A stretch of 17,803 nt of DNA from assembly GCA_040881945.1 (NCBI GenBank), contig JBBECF010000145.1, positions 1 to 17,803 on the forward strand. The letters run 5' to 3'. Each line of letters starts with the position of its first letter. Position 1 is the stretch's first letter. Below are positions 1-10,335 of the stretch, piece by piece. Source of the DNA: JBBECF01 sp040881945 (lineage in GTDB: Bacteria > Pseudomonadota > Alphaproteobacteria > Dongiales > Dongiaceae). The notes below the pieces were generated by a model, which saw only the letters and a list, made by a program, of their open reading frames with translations, was not told the DNA's origin and searched no databases. The position numbers and the translations under genes are program-made.

Positions 1-46
1 GCGGCGGCGAAGTCGGCCCGCTGCGCTCGCGCGCAAGCGCGGCGAG

Positions 47-766
47 TCAGTGCGGCGGCTCCAGCCATGCCCGGACGCTGTACTCGAAGATGCGGGCGAG
101 AAAGGCGAGCAGCTCGGTGCCCTGGCCGGGATTGAAATAGCCCGGATGACGCGTGCCGAAGGCGAGCAGCCCGAGCGGCGTCTGCGGCCCGATCGACAGG
201 CGCAGCAGGGCGTCCGATCGTACCAGCCCGGCCGCCGATCCGAAGATCGCGGCGTCGCCCGCGACGTCGTCGCGCAACAGCACGTCGCGGCCGGGGCCGA
301 GCACTCCGTTGACAGTGCCGGGCGGCAGGATCTGCACGCCCTCGAGCCGGCCGTTCGCCAGCCGCGCGTCGGCCGCCTCGACGCACAAGGTCACGACGTC
401 GACGTCGAGCAGCACCGCCAGGTCGGTCGTCACCGTCTCGATCAGGCGTTCGAAGTCGTCGGCCGCGAGCAACGCCAGCGCCGCCTTGTGCACGCGCTCC
501 TGGGTCGACAGATTGTCGCGGCTGTTGGCCAGCAGGTCGTCCTGGTCGGCGCGCAGGCGCGCCAGGTCGCGGCGCAGCCGCTCGACCATGAACTGCTGCA
601 GATCGACGAGGCCGCCGCCCTGCCGGCGCGCCGGCGCCGCCTGGCCGTCCAACAACTCCGGATGGCGCAGCAGGAAGTCGGGATGGCGGCGCAGGTAGTC
701 GGCGACCTGCGCGGCGGTGACGCGCGGCGCGGCGGCAACGGCGGCGTCTTCGGGGCGTCGCGCCAT
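47..766 (-). CDS. DUF484 family (GAF-like) protein
   Basis: A 239-residue protein of the DUF484 family, whose function is not established. Residues about 17-40 carry the typical N-terminal segment (VADYLRRHPDFLLRHPELL). A charged coiled-coil-like stretch follows at about 50-90 (QQFMVERLRRDLARLRADQ), then a GAF-like alpha/beta domain to the C-terminus ending WLEPPH. In proteobacteria this family commonly lies just before xerC; the 46 bases left after its stop show no convincing xerC start. The ATG at 766 is 13 bases after the stop of the aldolase gene, so the two are probably one transcript. Family assignment is from remembered conserved segments; the role is unknown. Confidence 0.85.
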   Translation of the reverse strand: MARRPEDAAVAAAPRVTAAQVADYLRRHPDFLLRHPELLDGQAAPARRQGGGLVDLQQFMVERLRRDLARLRADQDDLLANSRDNLSTQERVHKAALALLAADDFERLIETVTTDLAVLLDVDVVTLCVEAADARLANGRLEGVQILPPGTVNGVLGPGRDVLLRDDVAGDAAIFGSAAGLVRSDALLRLSIGPQTPLGLLAFGTRHPGYFNPGQGTELLAFLARIFEYSVRAWLEPPH

Positions 767-779
767 GGCCGGGCGGCGC

Positions 780-1436
780 CTAGAGGATCGTCTGGCCGGT
801 CTTCGCCCAATCGGCGAGGAACACGGCCAGGCCCTTGTCGGTCAGCGGGTGGTTGAACATCTGGCGCAGCACGGTCGCCGGCACGGTCGCCACGTCGGCG
901 CCCATCTTGGCCGCCTCGACGACGTGCATCGGGTGGCGGATCGACGCCACCAGCACCTCGGTGGTGAAGCGGTCGTAGGCGCCGTAGATCTGCACGATGT
1001 CCGCGATCAGGCCGAGCCCGTCGGTGCCGACGTCGTCGAGCCGGCCGATGAAGGGCGAGACATAGCTCGCCCCGGCCTTGGCGGCGAGGATCGCCTGGGC
1101 CGCCGAAAAGCACAGCGTCACGTTGACCTTGATGCCCGCCTGCGACAGCGTCCGGCAGCCCTTCAGCCCCGGCATCGTCAGCGGCACCTTGACGCAGACG
1201 TTGTCGGCGAGGTCGGCCAGCCGCCGGCCCTCGGCGACGATGTCGTCATAGTCGGTGGCGGTCACCTCGACGCTGACCGGCCCGTCGACCAGGCCGCAGA
1301 TCTCCTTGACGACCTCGACGAGATCGCGTCCGGTCTTGGCCACCAGCGACGGGTTCGTGGTCACGCCGTCGAGCAGGCCCGTGGCCGCCAGCTCGCGGAT
1401 CTCCGCGGTGTCCGCCGTATCGATGAAGAACTTCAT
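780..1436 (-). CDS. fsa: Transaldolase-like fructose-6-phosphate aldolase
   Basis: A 218-residue class I aldolase of the short transaldolase (TalC/FSA) family. It forms or cleaves C-C bonds of sugar phosphates with a dihydroxyacetone-type donor in the cytoplasm. The TIM-barrel markers are in order: MKFFIDTAD at the start, GVTTNPSLV at residues 24-32, VKVPLT with the Schiff-base lysine at K83, then SPFIGRLDD and ATVPATVLRQM near the end. Length matches the family (about 215-220). Members are often named transaldolase; FSA versus true transaldolase activity cannot be decided from motifs alone. The ATG at 1436 gives the canonical MKFFIDTA start. It is divergent from priA and is followed 13 bases later by the DUF484 gene. 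Confidence 0.92.
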   Translation of the reverse strand: MKFFIDTADTAEIRELAATGLLDGVTTNPSLVAKTGRDLVEVVKEICGLVDGPVSVEVTATDYDDIVAEGRRLADLADNVCVKVPLTMPGLKGCRTLSQAGIKVNVTLCFSAAQAILAAKAGASYVSPFIGRLDDVGTDGLGLIADIVQIYGAYDRFTTEVLVASIRHPMHVVEAAKMGADVATVPATVLRQMFNHPLTDKGLAVFLADWAKTGQTIL

Positions 1437-1526
1437 GGGTTCCCGTCGCTCGCTTGTCGCACGTTCCCGCCGCCGTGGGGCATGGGCTAGTATCCGGTAT
1501 CGCGAATACGCAAGTCGGGCCTCGCC

Positions 1527-1571
1527 CTTCGACAGGCTCAGGGTGAGGCCCTCATGCTGAGCCTGTCGAAG
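1527..1571. repeat. Inverted repeat, TTCGACAGGCTCA type, copy 1
   Basis: Two 22-base arms (1527-1548 and 1550-1571) are inverted around a single base with two mismatches. The core is TTCGACAGGCTCA and its complement. It sits in the 193-base divergent intergenic region between fsa and priA. The left arm is repeated exactly, inverted, at 12213-12234. This looks like a REP/REPIN-type extragenic palindrome; no function is assigned. Confidence 0.8.
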
Positions 1572-1614
1572 CAGGGGGGCCGAGGTCGTGTATCACGAAC
1601 TTGCGATTCCTCGT

Positions 1615-1620
1615 AGGAGA
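1615..1620 (+). promoter_or_regulatory. Ribosome binding site of priA
   Basis: AGGAGA lies nine bases before the ATG at 1630. It supports that start even though the start gives PriA an extra ~30-residue N-terminal extension that the family does not normally have. Confidence 0.7.
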
Positions 1621-1629
1621 CTGTAGCCG

Positions 1630-3885
1630 ATGCCCGCCGGCCACGCCAGTTCCCGCGCCGCCGAAGCGCAAGCGCTCGCCGCGGCGAAGCCTCCGGCGAA
1701 GCCAGGGCCGCCGGCCGCCGAGCGCCTGCGGATTCTGCTGCCGCTGCCGCTCGCCGGCCCCTACGACTACCATGCGGCGCCCGACCTTGGCCTCGCGCCC
1801 GGCGACTTCGTGCGCGTGCCGCTCGGCCGGCGCGAGCTCGTCGGCGTCGTCTGGGGGCGCGGCGCCGGTGCGATTGAGGCGGCGCGGCTGCGCGACGTCC
1901 TCGGCCGCCTGGCCGCGCCGCCGCTGCCGGAAGCCTTGCGCCGCTTCGTCGATTGGGTCGCCGCCTACACGCTGGCGCCGCCCGGCGCCGTCCTGCGCAT
2001 GGCGATGAGCGTGTCGGCGGCGCTCGATGCGCCGCGTCCGGTCGCCGCCTGGCGCCTCGCCGAAGCCGGGCTTCCGCCCAACCTGCGCCTTACCCCGGCG
2101 CGCCGGCGGGTGCTCGCGGCGCTGGCCGACGGACCGCCGCGGCCGACCGTCGAGCTGGCGCGCGCGGCGGCGGTCGGTCCCGGCGTCGTCAAGGCGCTCG
2201 CCGCCGCCGGGGCGCTGGCGCCGGCGACGCTGCCGCCGCCGCCGGCCTTCGCGCCGCCGGACGGCGTGCGGCCGGGCCCGTCGTTGTCGCCGCCGCAGGC
2301 GGCGGCGGCTTCGGCCCTGGTCGCCGGGGTCGCTTCCGGCGGCTTCGCCGTCACGCTGCTCGACGGCGTCACCGGGGCCGGCAAGACCGAGGTCTATTTC
2401 GAGGCGATCGCGGCGGCCTTGCGCGCCGGCCGCCAGGCCCTCGTGCTGTTGCCGGAGATCGCGCTCGGCGCGCGCTGGCTCGACCGCTTCGCGGCGCGCT
2501 TCGGCGCGCGTCCGGCGGCCTGGCATTCCGACCTGACGGCGGCCGAACGCCGCGTCGCCTGGCGGGCGGTCGCCGGCGGCGCGGCGCGCGTCGTCGTCGG
2601 CGCCCGCTCGGCCCTGTTCCTGCCGTTTCCCGAGCTCGGCCTGATCGTCGTCGACGAGGAGCACGACGGTGCCTTCAAGCAGGAAGACGGCGTGATCTAT
2701 CAGGCGCGCGACATGGCGGTGGTGCGGGCGCGTCTCGCCGGCATTCCGATCGTGCTGGTGTCGGCGACGCCGTCGCTCGAGACCGTGCGGAACGTCGCTT
2801 CCGGGCGCTACGGCGCGCTGCACCTGCCGGACCGCCACGCCGGCGCCGCCCTGCCGCGGATCGAGGCCATCGACATGCGCGCCGACCCGCCGCCGCGCGG
2901 CGGCTGGTTGTCGCCGGTGCTGCGCCGGGCGCTCGCCGAAACCTTCGCCGGGGCCGGGCAGGCGATGCTGTTCCTCAACCGCCGCGGCTACGCGCCGCTC
3001 ACGCTCTGCCGGGCCTGCGGCCACCGGCTGCAATGCCCGAGCTGCACCGCCTGGCTGGTCGAACACCGCCTGGGCGCGCGCCTGCAGTGCCACCACTGCG
3101 GCTTCGCCGCCGCCGTGCCGCGCGAATGCCCCGCCTGCGCCGCCGCCGGGACGCTCGCCGCCTGCGGGCCCGGGGTGGAGCGGCTGGCCGAAGAAGCGGC
3201 CGGGCTGTTCCCGGCGGCGCGCACGGCGATCATGACCAGCGACACGCTCGGCGGCCCGCTGGCGGCGACCGAGCTGGTGCGCCGCGTCGAGGCGCACGAG
3301 ATCGACCTGCTGATCGGCACCCAGGTGATCGCCAAGGGCCACCACTTCCCGATGCTGACCCTGGTCGGCGTGGTCGATGCCGATCTCGGCCTGCACGGCG
3401 GCGACCTGCGCGCCGCCGAGCGCACCTATCAGCTCCTGCACCAGGTGGCGGGCCGCGCCGGCCGCGCCGCGCGGCCGGGCCGCGTGCTGTTGCAGACCTA
3501 CGACCCGGCGCACCCGGTGATGCGGGCGCTGGTCGGCGGCGACCGCGACCGCTTCCTCGAGAGCGAAGCGGACGACCGCCGCCGCGCCGGCCTGCCGCCG
3601 TTCGGGCGGCTGGCGGCGTTGATCGTGTCGGGCCCCGACGCCGCCGCGGTGGACGAGGTCGCCCGCGCGCTCGGCCGCGCCGCGCCGCACGGCGACGGCA
3701 TCGCCGTGCTCGGTCCGGCGCCGGCGCCGCTGGCGATCCTGCGCGGCCGCCACCGCCGCCGCCTGCTGCTGAAATGCCGCCGCGACATCGCGCCGCAGGA
3801 GCCGCTGCGGCGCTGGCTGGCGCGCGTGCCCGCGCCGCGCTCGGTGCGCGTCCAGGTCGACGTCGACCCCTACAGCTTCCTCTGA
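1630..3885 (+). CDS. priA: Primosomal protein N' (replication restart helicase PriA)
   Basis: A 751-residue superfamily 2 helicase that recognises stalled forks and reloads the replisome. The N-terminal DNA-binding domain starts at about residue 33 (RLRILLPLPLAGPYDY). Walker A is GVTGAGKT with K252; the DEEH box is at 342-345. Eight zinc-binding cysteines are at 460, 463, 469, 472, 487, 490, 500 and 503. GTQVIAKGHHF (563-573) and QVAGRAGR (605-612) are helicase motifs V and VI. Length and order are normal for the family. The first ~30 residues, rich in Ala/Pro/Lys, are an extension that contains a 40-bp repeat (1675-1714) also found in two other genes of the window. It is a lone gene between the fsa operon and the atp operon. 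Confidence 0.97.
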   Translation: MPAGHASSRAAEAQALAAAKPPAKPGPPAAERLRILLPLPLAGPYDYHAAPDLGLAPGDFVRVPLGRRELVGVVWGRGAGAIEAARLRDVLGRLAAPPLPEALRRFVDWVAAYTLAPPGAVLRMAMSVSAALDAPRPVAAWRLAEAGLPPNLRLTPARRRVLAALADGPPRPTVELARAAAVGPGVVKALAAAGALAPATLPPPPAFAPPDGVRPGPSLSPPQAAAASALVAGVASGGFAVTLLDGVTGAGKTEVYFEAIAAALRAGRQALVLLPEIALGARWLDRFAARFGARPAAWHSDLTAAERRVAWRAVAGGAARVVVGARSALFLPFPELGLIVVDEEHDGAFKQEDGVIYQARDMAVVRARLAGIPIVLVSATPSLETVRNVASGRYGALHLPDRHAGAALPRIEAIDMRADPPPRGGWLSPVLRRALAETFAGAGQAMLFLNRRGYAPLTLCRACGHRLQCPSCTAWLVEHRLGARLQCHHCGFAAAVPRECPACAAAGTLAACGPGVERLAEEAAGLFPAARTAIMTSDTLGGPLAATELVRRVEAHEIDLLIGTQVIAKGHHFPMLTLVGVVDADLGLHGGDLRAAERTYQLLHQVAGRAGRAARPGRVLLQTYDPAHPVMRALVGGDRDRFLESEADDRRRAGLPPFGRLAALIVSGPDAAAVDEVARALGRAAPHGDGIAVLGPAPAPLAILRGRHRRRLLLKCRRDIAPQEPLRRWLARVPAPRSVRVQVDVDPYSFL
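1675..1714 (+). repeat. Intragenic ~40-bp repeat, copy in priA
   Basis: This segment matches 16457-16496 (inside envC) at 37 of 40 positions. With a three-base insertion it also matches the reverse complement of 14318-14360 (inside the deacetylase gene). It encodes about residues 16-28 of PriA (LAAAKPPAKPGPP). An internal direct repeat GGCGAAGCC occurs twice, 12 bases apart. Confidence 0.8.
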
Positions 3886-4030
3886 CAACCGGGCGCCGCC
3901 GCGCGGTTGCAAGGCTTTTCCGGCTATGTTACACACCGCACGCTCAAGCGGCGGGGGGCAGCTCCGGCCGGGGGCGTGCGATTTTTCGACGGCCTCGACG
4001 GAAGGCCGCGTCCACGGGGAAGGCGGGGGC

Positions 4031-4590
4031 ATGGCAGCCCGAGGCTCCGGCCCAGGCGGGCTCGCCGCGCGTTACGCGACGGCGCTGTTCGAACTGGCCG
4101 ACGACAAGCATCAACTCGACGAGGTCGCCACCGACCTCATGGCGCTGAAGGCGATGATCGCCGACAGCGACGACCTGCGCCGCCTGCTGCGCAGCCCGGT
4201 GCTGACCCGCGACGAGCAGGGCCGGGCGATGGCCGCGCTGCTCGGGCGTGCCGGCCTCGGCGACCTCGTGCGCCGCTTCGTCGGTCTGGTCGCGGACAAC
4301 CGGCGGCTGTTCGCGCTTGCCCCCATGATCGACGCCTACCTGGCCCGGCTCGGCGCACGCCGCGGCGAGGTGACGGCCGACGTGACCGCCGCGCGGCCGC
4401 TGTCCGACCGCCAGCGCCAGGCCGTCGTCGATGCCCTGCGCCGCGCGCTCGGCGGCAAGATCGCGCTTGAGGCGAAGGTGGATTCGGGGCTGATCGGCGG
4501 TCTCGTCGTGCGCGTCGGCAGCCGCATGGTCGACGGCTCGCTGCGGACGAAGCTGCGGCGTCTGCAACTCGCCATGAAAGGGGTCGGGTG

Positions 4591-4591
<1 letters not shown>
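4031..4591 (+). CDS. atpH: F1-ATPase delta subunit
   Basis: A 186-residue delta subunit (OSCP homologue) that joins the F1 head to the F0 peripheral stalk. The N-terminal signature LAARYATALFELADD is at about residues 10-24, and the C-terminal domain ends with the family-typical VRVGSRMVDGSLRTKLRRLQLAM. The frame is open further upstream to 3926, but that would add 35 residues of non-family sequence. The ATG at 4031 is preceded by a purine-rich GAAGGCGGGGG stretch and gives the usual length, so I chose it. It is the first gene of atpHAGDC; its TGA overlaps the ATG of atpA by one base, implying coupled translation. Confidence 0.95.
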
Positions 4592-6120
<1,529 letters not shown>

Positions 6121-6131
6121 AACCGCGCTTC

Positions 6132-7004
6132 ATGCCAAGCCTCAAGGACCTGAAGGTCCGCATCAACAGCGTCAAGTCGACGCAGAAGATCACCTCGGCC
6201 ATGAAGATGGTGGCGGCGGCCAAGCTGCGCCGCGCCCAGGAACAGGCCGAGGCGGCGCGCCCCTATGCCGAGCGCATGGAGCGCGTGCTGGGCTCCCTGG
6301 CCGCCGGCATGACGGGGCGCGACGACGCGCCGCCGCTGCTCGTCGGCACCGGCCGCGAGGCCGCGCATCTCGTCGTCGTCATGACCTCGGACCGCGGCCT
6401 GTGCGGCGGTTTCAATTCCACGATCGTGCGCGGCGCCCGGCGGCTGATCCGCGAACTCCTGGGCAAGGACAAGCAGGTCAAGATCCTGTGCGTCGGGCGC
6501 AAGGGCCGCGATCAGCTGCGCCGCGAGTTCGGCCCGCTCATTGTCGCCACGCTTGAGGAGGTGGGGCGCCCGCGGCTCGGCTTCGCCGCGGCCGACGACG
6601 TCGCCCGGCGCCTCATCTTCATGTTCGAAACGGGCGACTTCGACCTGTGCACGATCGTCTACAACAAGTTCAAATCGGCGATGACCCAGGTCGTGACGGT
6701 GCAGCAGCTCGTGCCGTTCGCCGGCGCCGCCGAAACGGCGGCTCCGCAGGTGGTTTACGAGTTCGAGCCGGACGAAACCGAGATTCTCGCCGAACTGCTG
6801 CCGCGCAACCTGGCTGTGCAGGTCTTCCGGGCGCTGCTCGAGAACGCGGCCAGCGAGCAGGGCGCCCGCATGACGGCCATGGACAGCGCAACGCGCAACG
6901 CCGGCGACATGATCAACCGGCTGACCATCAACTACAACCGCACGCGCCAGGCCGATATCACCAAGGAACTGATCGAGATCATCTCCGGCGCCGAGGCGCT
7001 CTAG
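6132..7004 (+). CDS. atpG: F1-ATPase gamma subunit
   Basis: A 290-residue gamma subunit, the rotating central stalk that transmits torque between F0 and the alpha3beta3 head. It begins with PSLKDLKVRINSVKSTQKIT and the MKMVAAAKLRRAQ helix. It contains SDRGLCGGFNS at about residues 85-95 and ends with NRTRQADITKELIEIISGAEAL, which packs in the core of the hexamer. It lies 11 bases after atpA with no strong Shine-Dalgarno, consistent with translation continuing through the operon. Length is normal. Confidence 0.97.
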   Translation: MPSLKDLKVRINSVKSTQKITSAMKMVAAAKLRRAQEQAEAARPYAERMERVLGSLAAGMTGRDDAPPLLVGTGREAAHLVVVMTSDRGLCGGFNSTIVRGARRLIRELLGKDKQVKILCVGRKGRDQLRREFGPLIVATLEEVGRPRLGFAAADDVARRLIFMFETGDFDLCTIVYNKFKSAMTQVVTVQQLVPFAGAAETAAPQVVYEFEPDETEILAELLPRNLAVQVFRALLENAASEQGARMTAMDSATRNAGDMINRLTINYNRTRQADITKELIEIISGAEAL

Positions 7005-7014
7005 AGGACGGATG

Positions 7015-7021
7015 GAGGAGT
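7015..7021 (+). promoter_or_regulatory. Ribosome binding site of atpD
   Basis: GGAGGAG lies five bases before the ATG at 7027. It decides the start against the in-frame ATG at 7012, which overlaps this site. Confidence 0.75.
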
Positions 7022-7026
7022 TCGGC

Positions 7027-8454
<1,428 letters not shown>

Positions 8455-8459
8455 GCCGT

Positions 8460-8482
8460 AAAAAGGGGACGGTCCCCTTTTT
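8460..8482. repeat. GGGGAC/GTCCCC hairpin repeat, unit 1
   Basis: A perfect inverted repeat with 11-base arms around one base: A5 GGGGAC then GTCCCC T5. As RNA it would fold as a 10-bp stem with a 3-base loop, similar in shape to a bidirectional terminator, although the T run is consumed in the stem. It lies between atpD and atpC. Confidence 0.85.
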
Positions 8483-8512
8483 CGGCAAAAATACGGCGGA
8501 AAAGCTTAGCTA

Positions 8513-8535
8513 AGAAAGGGGACTGTCCCCTTTTT
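8513..8535. repeat. GGGGAC/GTCCCC hairpin repeat, unit 2
   Basis: A second copy of the same palindrome, with arms AAAGGGGAC and GTCCCCTTT around a T and a longer T run on the right. Between the two units lie about 30 bases that include the perfect palindrome CTTAGCTAAG at 8505-8514. The two units together resemble a REPIN-like doublet. Confidence 0.85.
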
Positions 8536-8549
8536 CTGGGGTTCAACCG

Positions 8550-8963
8550 ATGGCCGAGCAGATCGAATTCGAGCTCGTCTCGCCGGAACGCCTGCTGCTG
8601 GCGCGGCCGGTCGAGATGGTGGTGGTGCCCGGGAGCGAAGGCGACTTCGGCGCGCTGCCCGGCCATGCGCCCTTCGTCTCGACCTTGCGCCCCGGCGTCA
8701 TCGCGGTATTCGACGGCGGCCGGGTGACCGAGCGGATCTTCGTCGCCGGCGGCTTCGCCGAGGTGACGGCGGAACGCTGCACGGTGCTGGCCGAACGGGC
8801 GATGCCAATCGACCGGCTCGACCGCGCCGCCGCCGAGGCCGAGCTCCGCGCCGCGCGCGACGACCTCGCCGACGCCAAGACCGACGCCGAGCGGGCCGGC
8901 GCCGAGAAACGGATCGCGGTCGGCGAAGCGATGCTGGCGGCGCTCGAAGGCAGCGTTTATTAG
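8550..8963 (+). CDS. atpC: F1-ATPase epsilon subunit
   Basis: A 137-residue epsilon subunit, the rotor-attached regulatory subunit of F1. The N-terminal beta-sandwich has the expected FELVSPERLL and VPGSEGDFGALPGHAPFVSTLRPG segments. The C-terminal part (about residues 90-130) is an Ala/Glu/Arg-rich helical hairpin. Length is normal. The upstream gap of 95 bases is unlike the tight spacing elsewhere in the operon and contains the hairpin doublet; only a weak CTGGGG serves as ribosome binding site. Last gene of atpHAGDC. Confidence 0.96.
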   Translation: MAEQIEFELVSPERLLLARPVEMVVVPGSEGDFGALPGHAPFVSTLRPGVIAVFDGGRVTERIFVAGGFAEVTAERCTVLAERAMPIDRLDRAAAEAELRAARDDLADAKTDAERAGAEKRIAVGEAMLAALEGSVY

Positions 8964-9028
8964 GACACCGGGCCGGCGCCCTTGCGCAATCCGCGGTACT
9001 TCGGAAAAATGGATCCGGGCATGCGACC

Positions 9029-9844
9029 ATGAAGCATTGGACGCTCGACGACATTCCCTGGGACCGCTTCGACGCCGCGCGCGTCGATCCCGAGGCGTTG
9101 CGCGTCGTCAAGGCCGCCAGCCTCGTCGAATCCAACGGCGGCGACTACGCGACCTATCTGTGCAACGTGTTTCGCGACGACCCGGACTTTCAACTCGTGG
9201 CGCGGGCCTGGGCCGAGGAGGAGGTGCAGCATGGGCGCGCGCTCGCCCGCTGGGCCGCCCTCGCCGAGCCCGGCTTCGACTTCGCCGCCTCGTTCAAGCG
9301 CTTCACCGACGGCTACCGGCTGCCGCTCGAGGCCACGCGATCGGTGCGCGGCTCGCGCACCGGCGAGCTGGTCGCCCGCTGCGTCGTCGAAACCGGCACC
9401 AGCTCGTTCTACACCGCGCTCAAGGAGGCGACCGAGGAACCGGTGCTGAAGCTGATCTGTCACCACATCGCCGCCGACGAGTTCCGCCACTACAAACTGT
9501 TCTACGATCACCTGAAGCGCTATCGCGCGATCGAAGGGGTGGGGCGCTGGCGCCGGCTCCTGGTCGCCCTCCGCCGGGCGGCGGAATCCGACGACGACGA
9601 ACTTGCCTACGCCTACTACGCCGCCAACGACCCGGCCGGCCGCTACGACCGCCGGCGCCACGGCCGCGCCTATGCCCGGCGCGCCTACCCGCTCTACCGG
9701 CCGCGCCATGTCGATCGCCTCGTGGCCATGACCCTGAAGGCGGCGGGCTTCGGGCCGCCGGGGCGGATCGCCGCCGCCCTCGCCGCGCTCGCCTACGGTT
9801 TCATGCGCTTGCGCACCGCCCGCCTCGCCCGCGCCGGCGCGTGA
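9029..9844 (+). CDS. Ferritin-like/desaturase-like di-iron protein
   Basis: A 271-residue protein with the four-helix ferritin-like di-iron ligand pattern. It shows E34, then E65-x-x-H68 (EEVQHG), E121, and E151-x-x-H154 (DEFRHY), the arrangement used by acyl-ACP desaturases, ribonucleotide reductase R2-like proteins and related oxidoreductases. The substrate cannot be told. The last ~30 residues (RIAAALAALAYGFMRL) are hydrophobic or amphipathic and might attach to membrane. It starts 65 bases after atpC on the same strand with no strong Shine-Dalgarno, so it could be read through from the atp operon. The di-iron motif is clear; an exact enzymatic name would be guesswork. Confidence 0.75.
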   Translation: MKHWTLDDIPWDRFDAARVDPEALRVVKAASLVESNGGDYATYLCNVFRDDPDFQLVARAWAEEEVQHGRALARWAALAEPGFDFAASFKRFTDGYRLPLEATRSVRGSRTGELVARCVVETGTSSFYTALKEATEEPVLKLICHHIAADEFRHYKLFYDHLKRYRAIEGVGRWRRLLVALRRAAESDDDELAYAYYAANDPAGRYDRRRHGRAYARRAYPLYRPRHVDRLVAMTLKAAGFGPPGRIAAALAALAYGFMRLRTARLARAGA

Positions 9845-9862
9845 GGGGGATTCGTGCAATAC

Positions 9863-9901
9863 GGTGACAGTATACTTGATTGGTTTTTTGGTGACGGTAT
9901 A
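9863..9901. repeat. GGTGACAGTATA repeat, copies 1 and 2
   Basis: Copy 1 is GGTGACAGTATA followed by CTTGATTGG (9863-9883). Copy 2 is GGTGACGGTATA (9890-9901). Copy 1 is repeated with 19 of 21 identities at 11643-11663, and the 12-base core recurs with one change at 12121-12132. All four point the same way. They lie between the di-iron gene and the HEPN gene and resemble dispersed REP-type repeats. Confidence 0.65.
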
Positions 9902-9915
9902 AATATTTCCGGTCT

Positions 9916-10335
9916 CTATCTCCGCCGCTTGAGCGCGTCTTTCGGCAGGACGCGGCGCAGCTCCCTCCGCACGCGGCGCGCAAGGGCGACCGCGCGCCGC
10001 GCTTCGGCAATCGAAATCGGCCCCCATCCGGGATAACGCGCGACCATCGCGTATCGCGTCAACTTCCGCTGCTCGCCAATGTCGAGCGTCGGTCTGTCAC
10101 GCCGGTTCAATAGCCCCGCGAGTGCCCCGAGGTCGTGAGTCTTCGGAAAGTCAACGCCTCGCCAGACCAGCAGGGCCTTCACATACTTTTCCGCACACTG
10201 CTGGGCATGAAAGCAGACTGTGTCCGTGGGGCAGTCCGACCCCATCTTCAATGTGTGGGCGGCGTTCTTGAGATCGTTCTCCGCCTTCTCGGTCCATTCT
10301 CGCACCACCGCCACGACCTTCTCACGATCGGACAT
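9916..10335 (-). CDS. HEPN-domain toxin of an MNT/HEPN pair
   Basis: A 139-residue HEPN-domain protein. Conserved segments in order are EKAENDLKNAAHTL (16-29), CFHAQQCAEKYVKALLVWRG (41-60), KTHDLGALAGLL (65-76) and RYAMVARYPGW (94-104). These fit the HEPN family that pairs with minimal nucleotidyltransferases, where HEPN is the toxin and the partner modifies and silences it. The canonical RNase motif R-x4-6-H is not evident at the RYAMVARYPGW position, so nuclease activity is uncertain. The frame is open upstream to 10422, but ATG 10335 (MSDREK) gives the family start. It overlaps the end of the nucleotidyltransferase gene by 14 bases. The C-terminus is strongly basic (LKRRR). Confidence 0.85.
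   Translation of the reverse strand: MSDREKVVAVVREWTEKAENDLKNAAHTLKMGSDCPTDTVCFHAQQCAEKYVKALLVWRGVDFPKTHDLGALAGLLNRRDRPTLDIGEQRKLTRYAMVARYPGWGPISIAEARRAVALARRVRRELRRVLPKDALKRRR

Noticed and set aside
1..46. Start of xerC after the DUF484 gene
   Set aside because: Only a TTG is available and the few codons do not show recognisable XerC sequence.
3907..3933. Promoter of the atp operon (TTGCAA with TATGTT)
   Set aside because: The spacer is only 12 bases; other pairings fit poorly. A promoter must lie in 3886-4030, but I cannot place it.
1552..4032. An 826-codon open frame antisense to priA, and many other long antisense frames over the atp, ctpA and envC genes
   Set aside because: Arg/Ala/Gly-rich translations with no domains, opposite clear protein families; an effect of very high GC with few stop codons.
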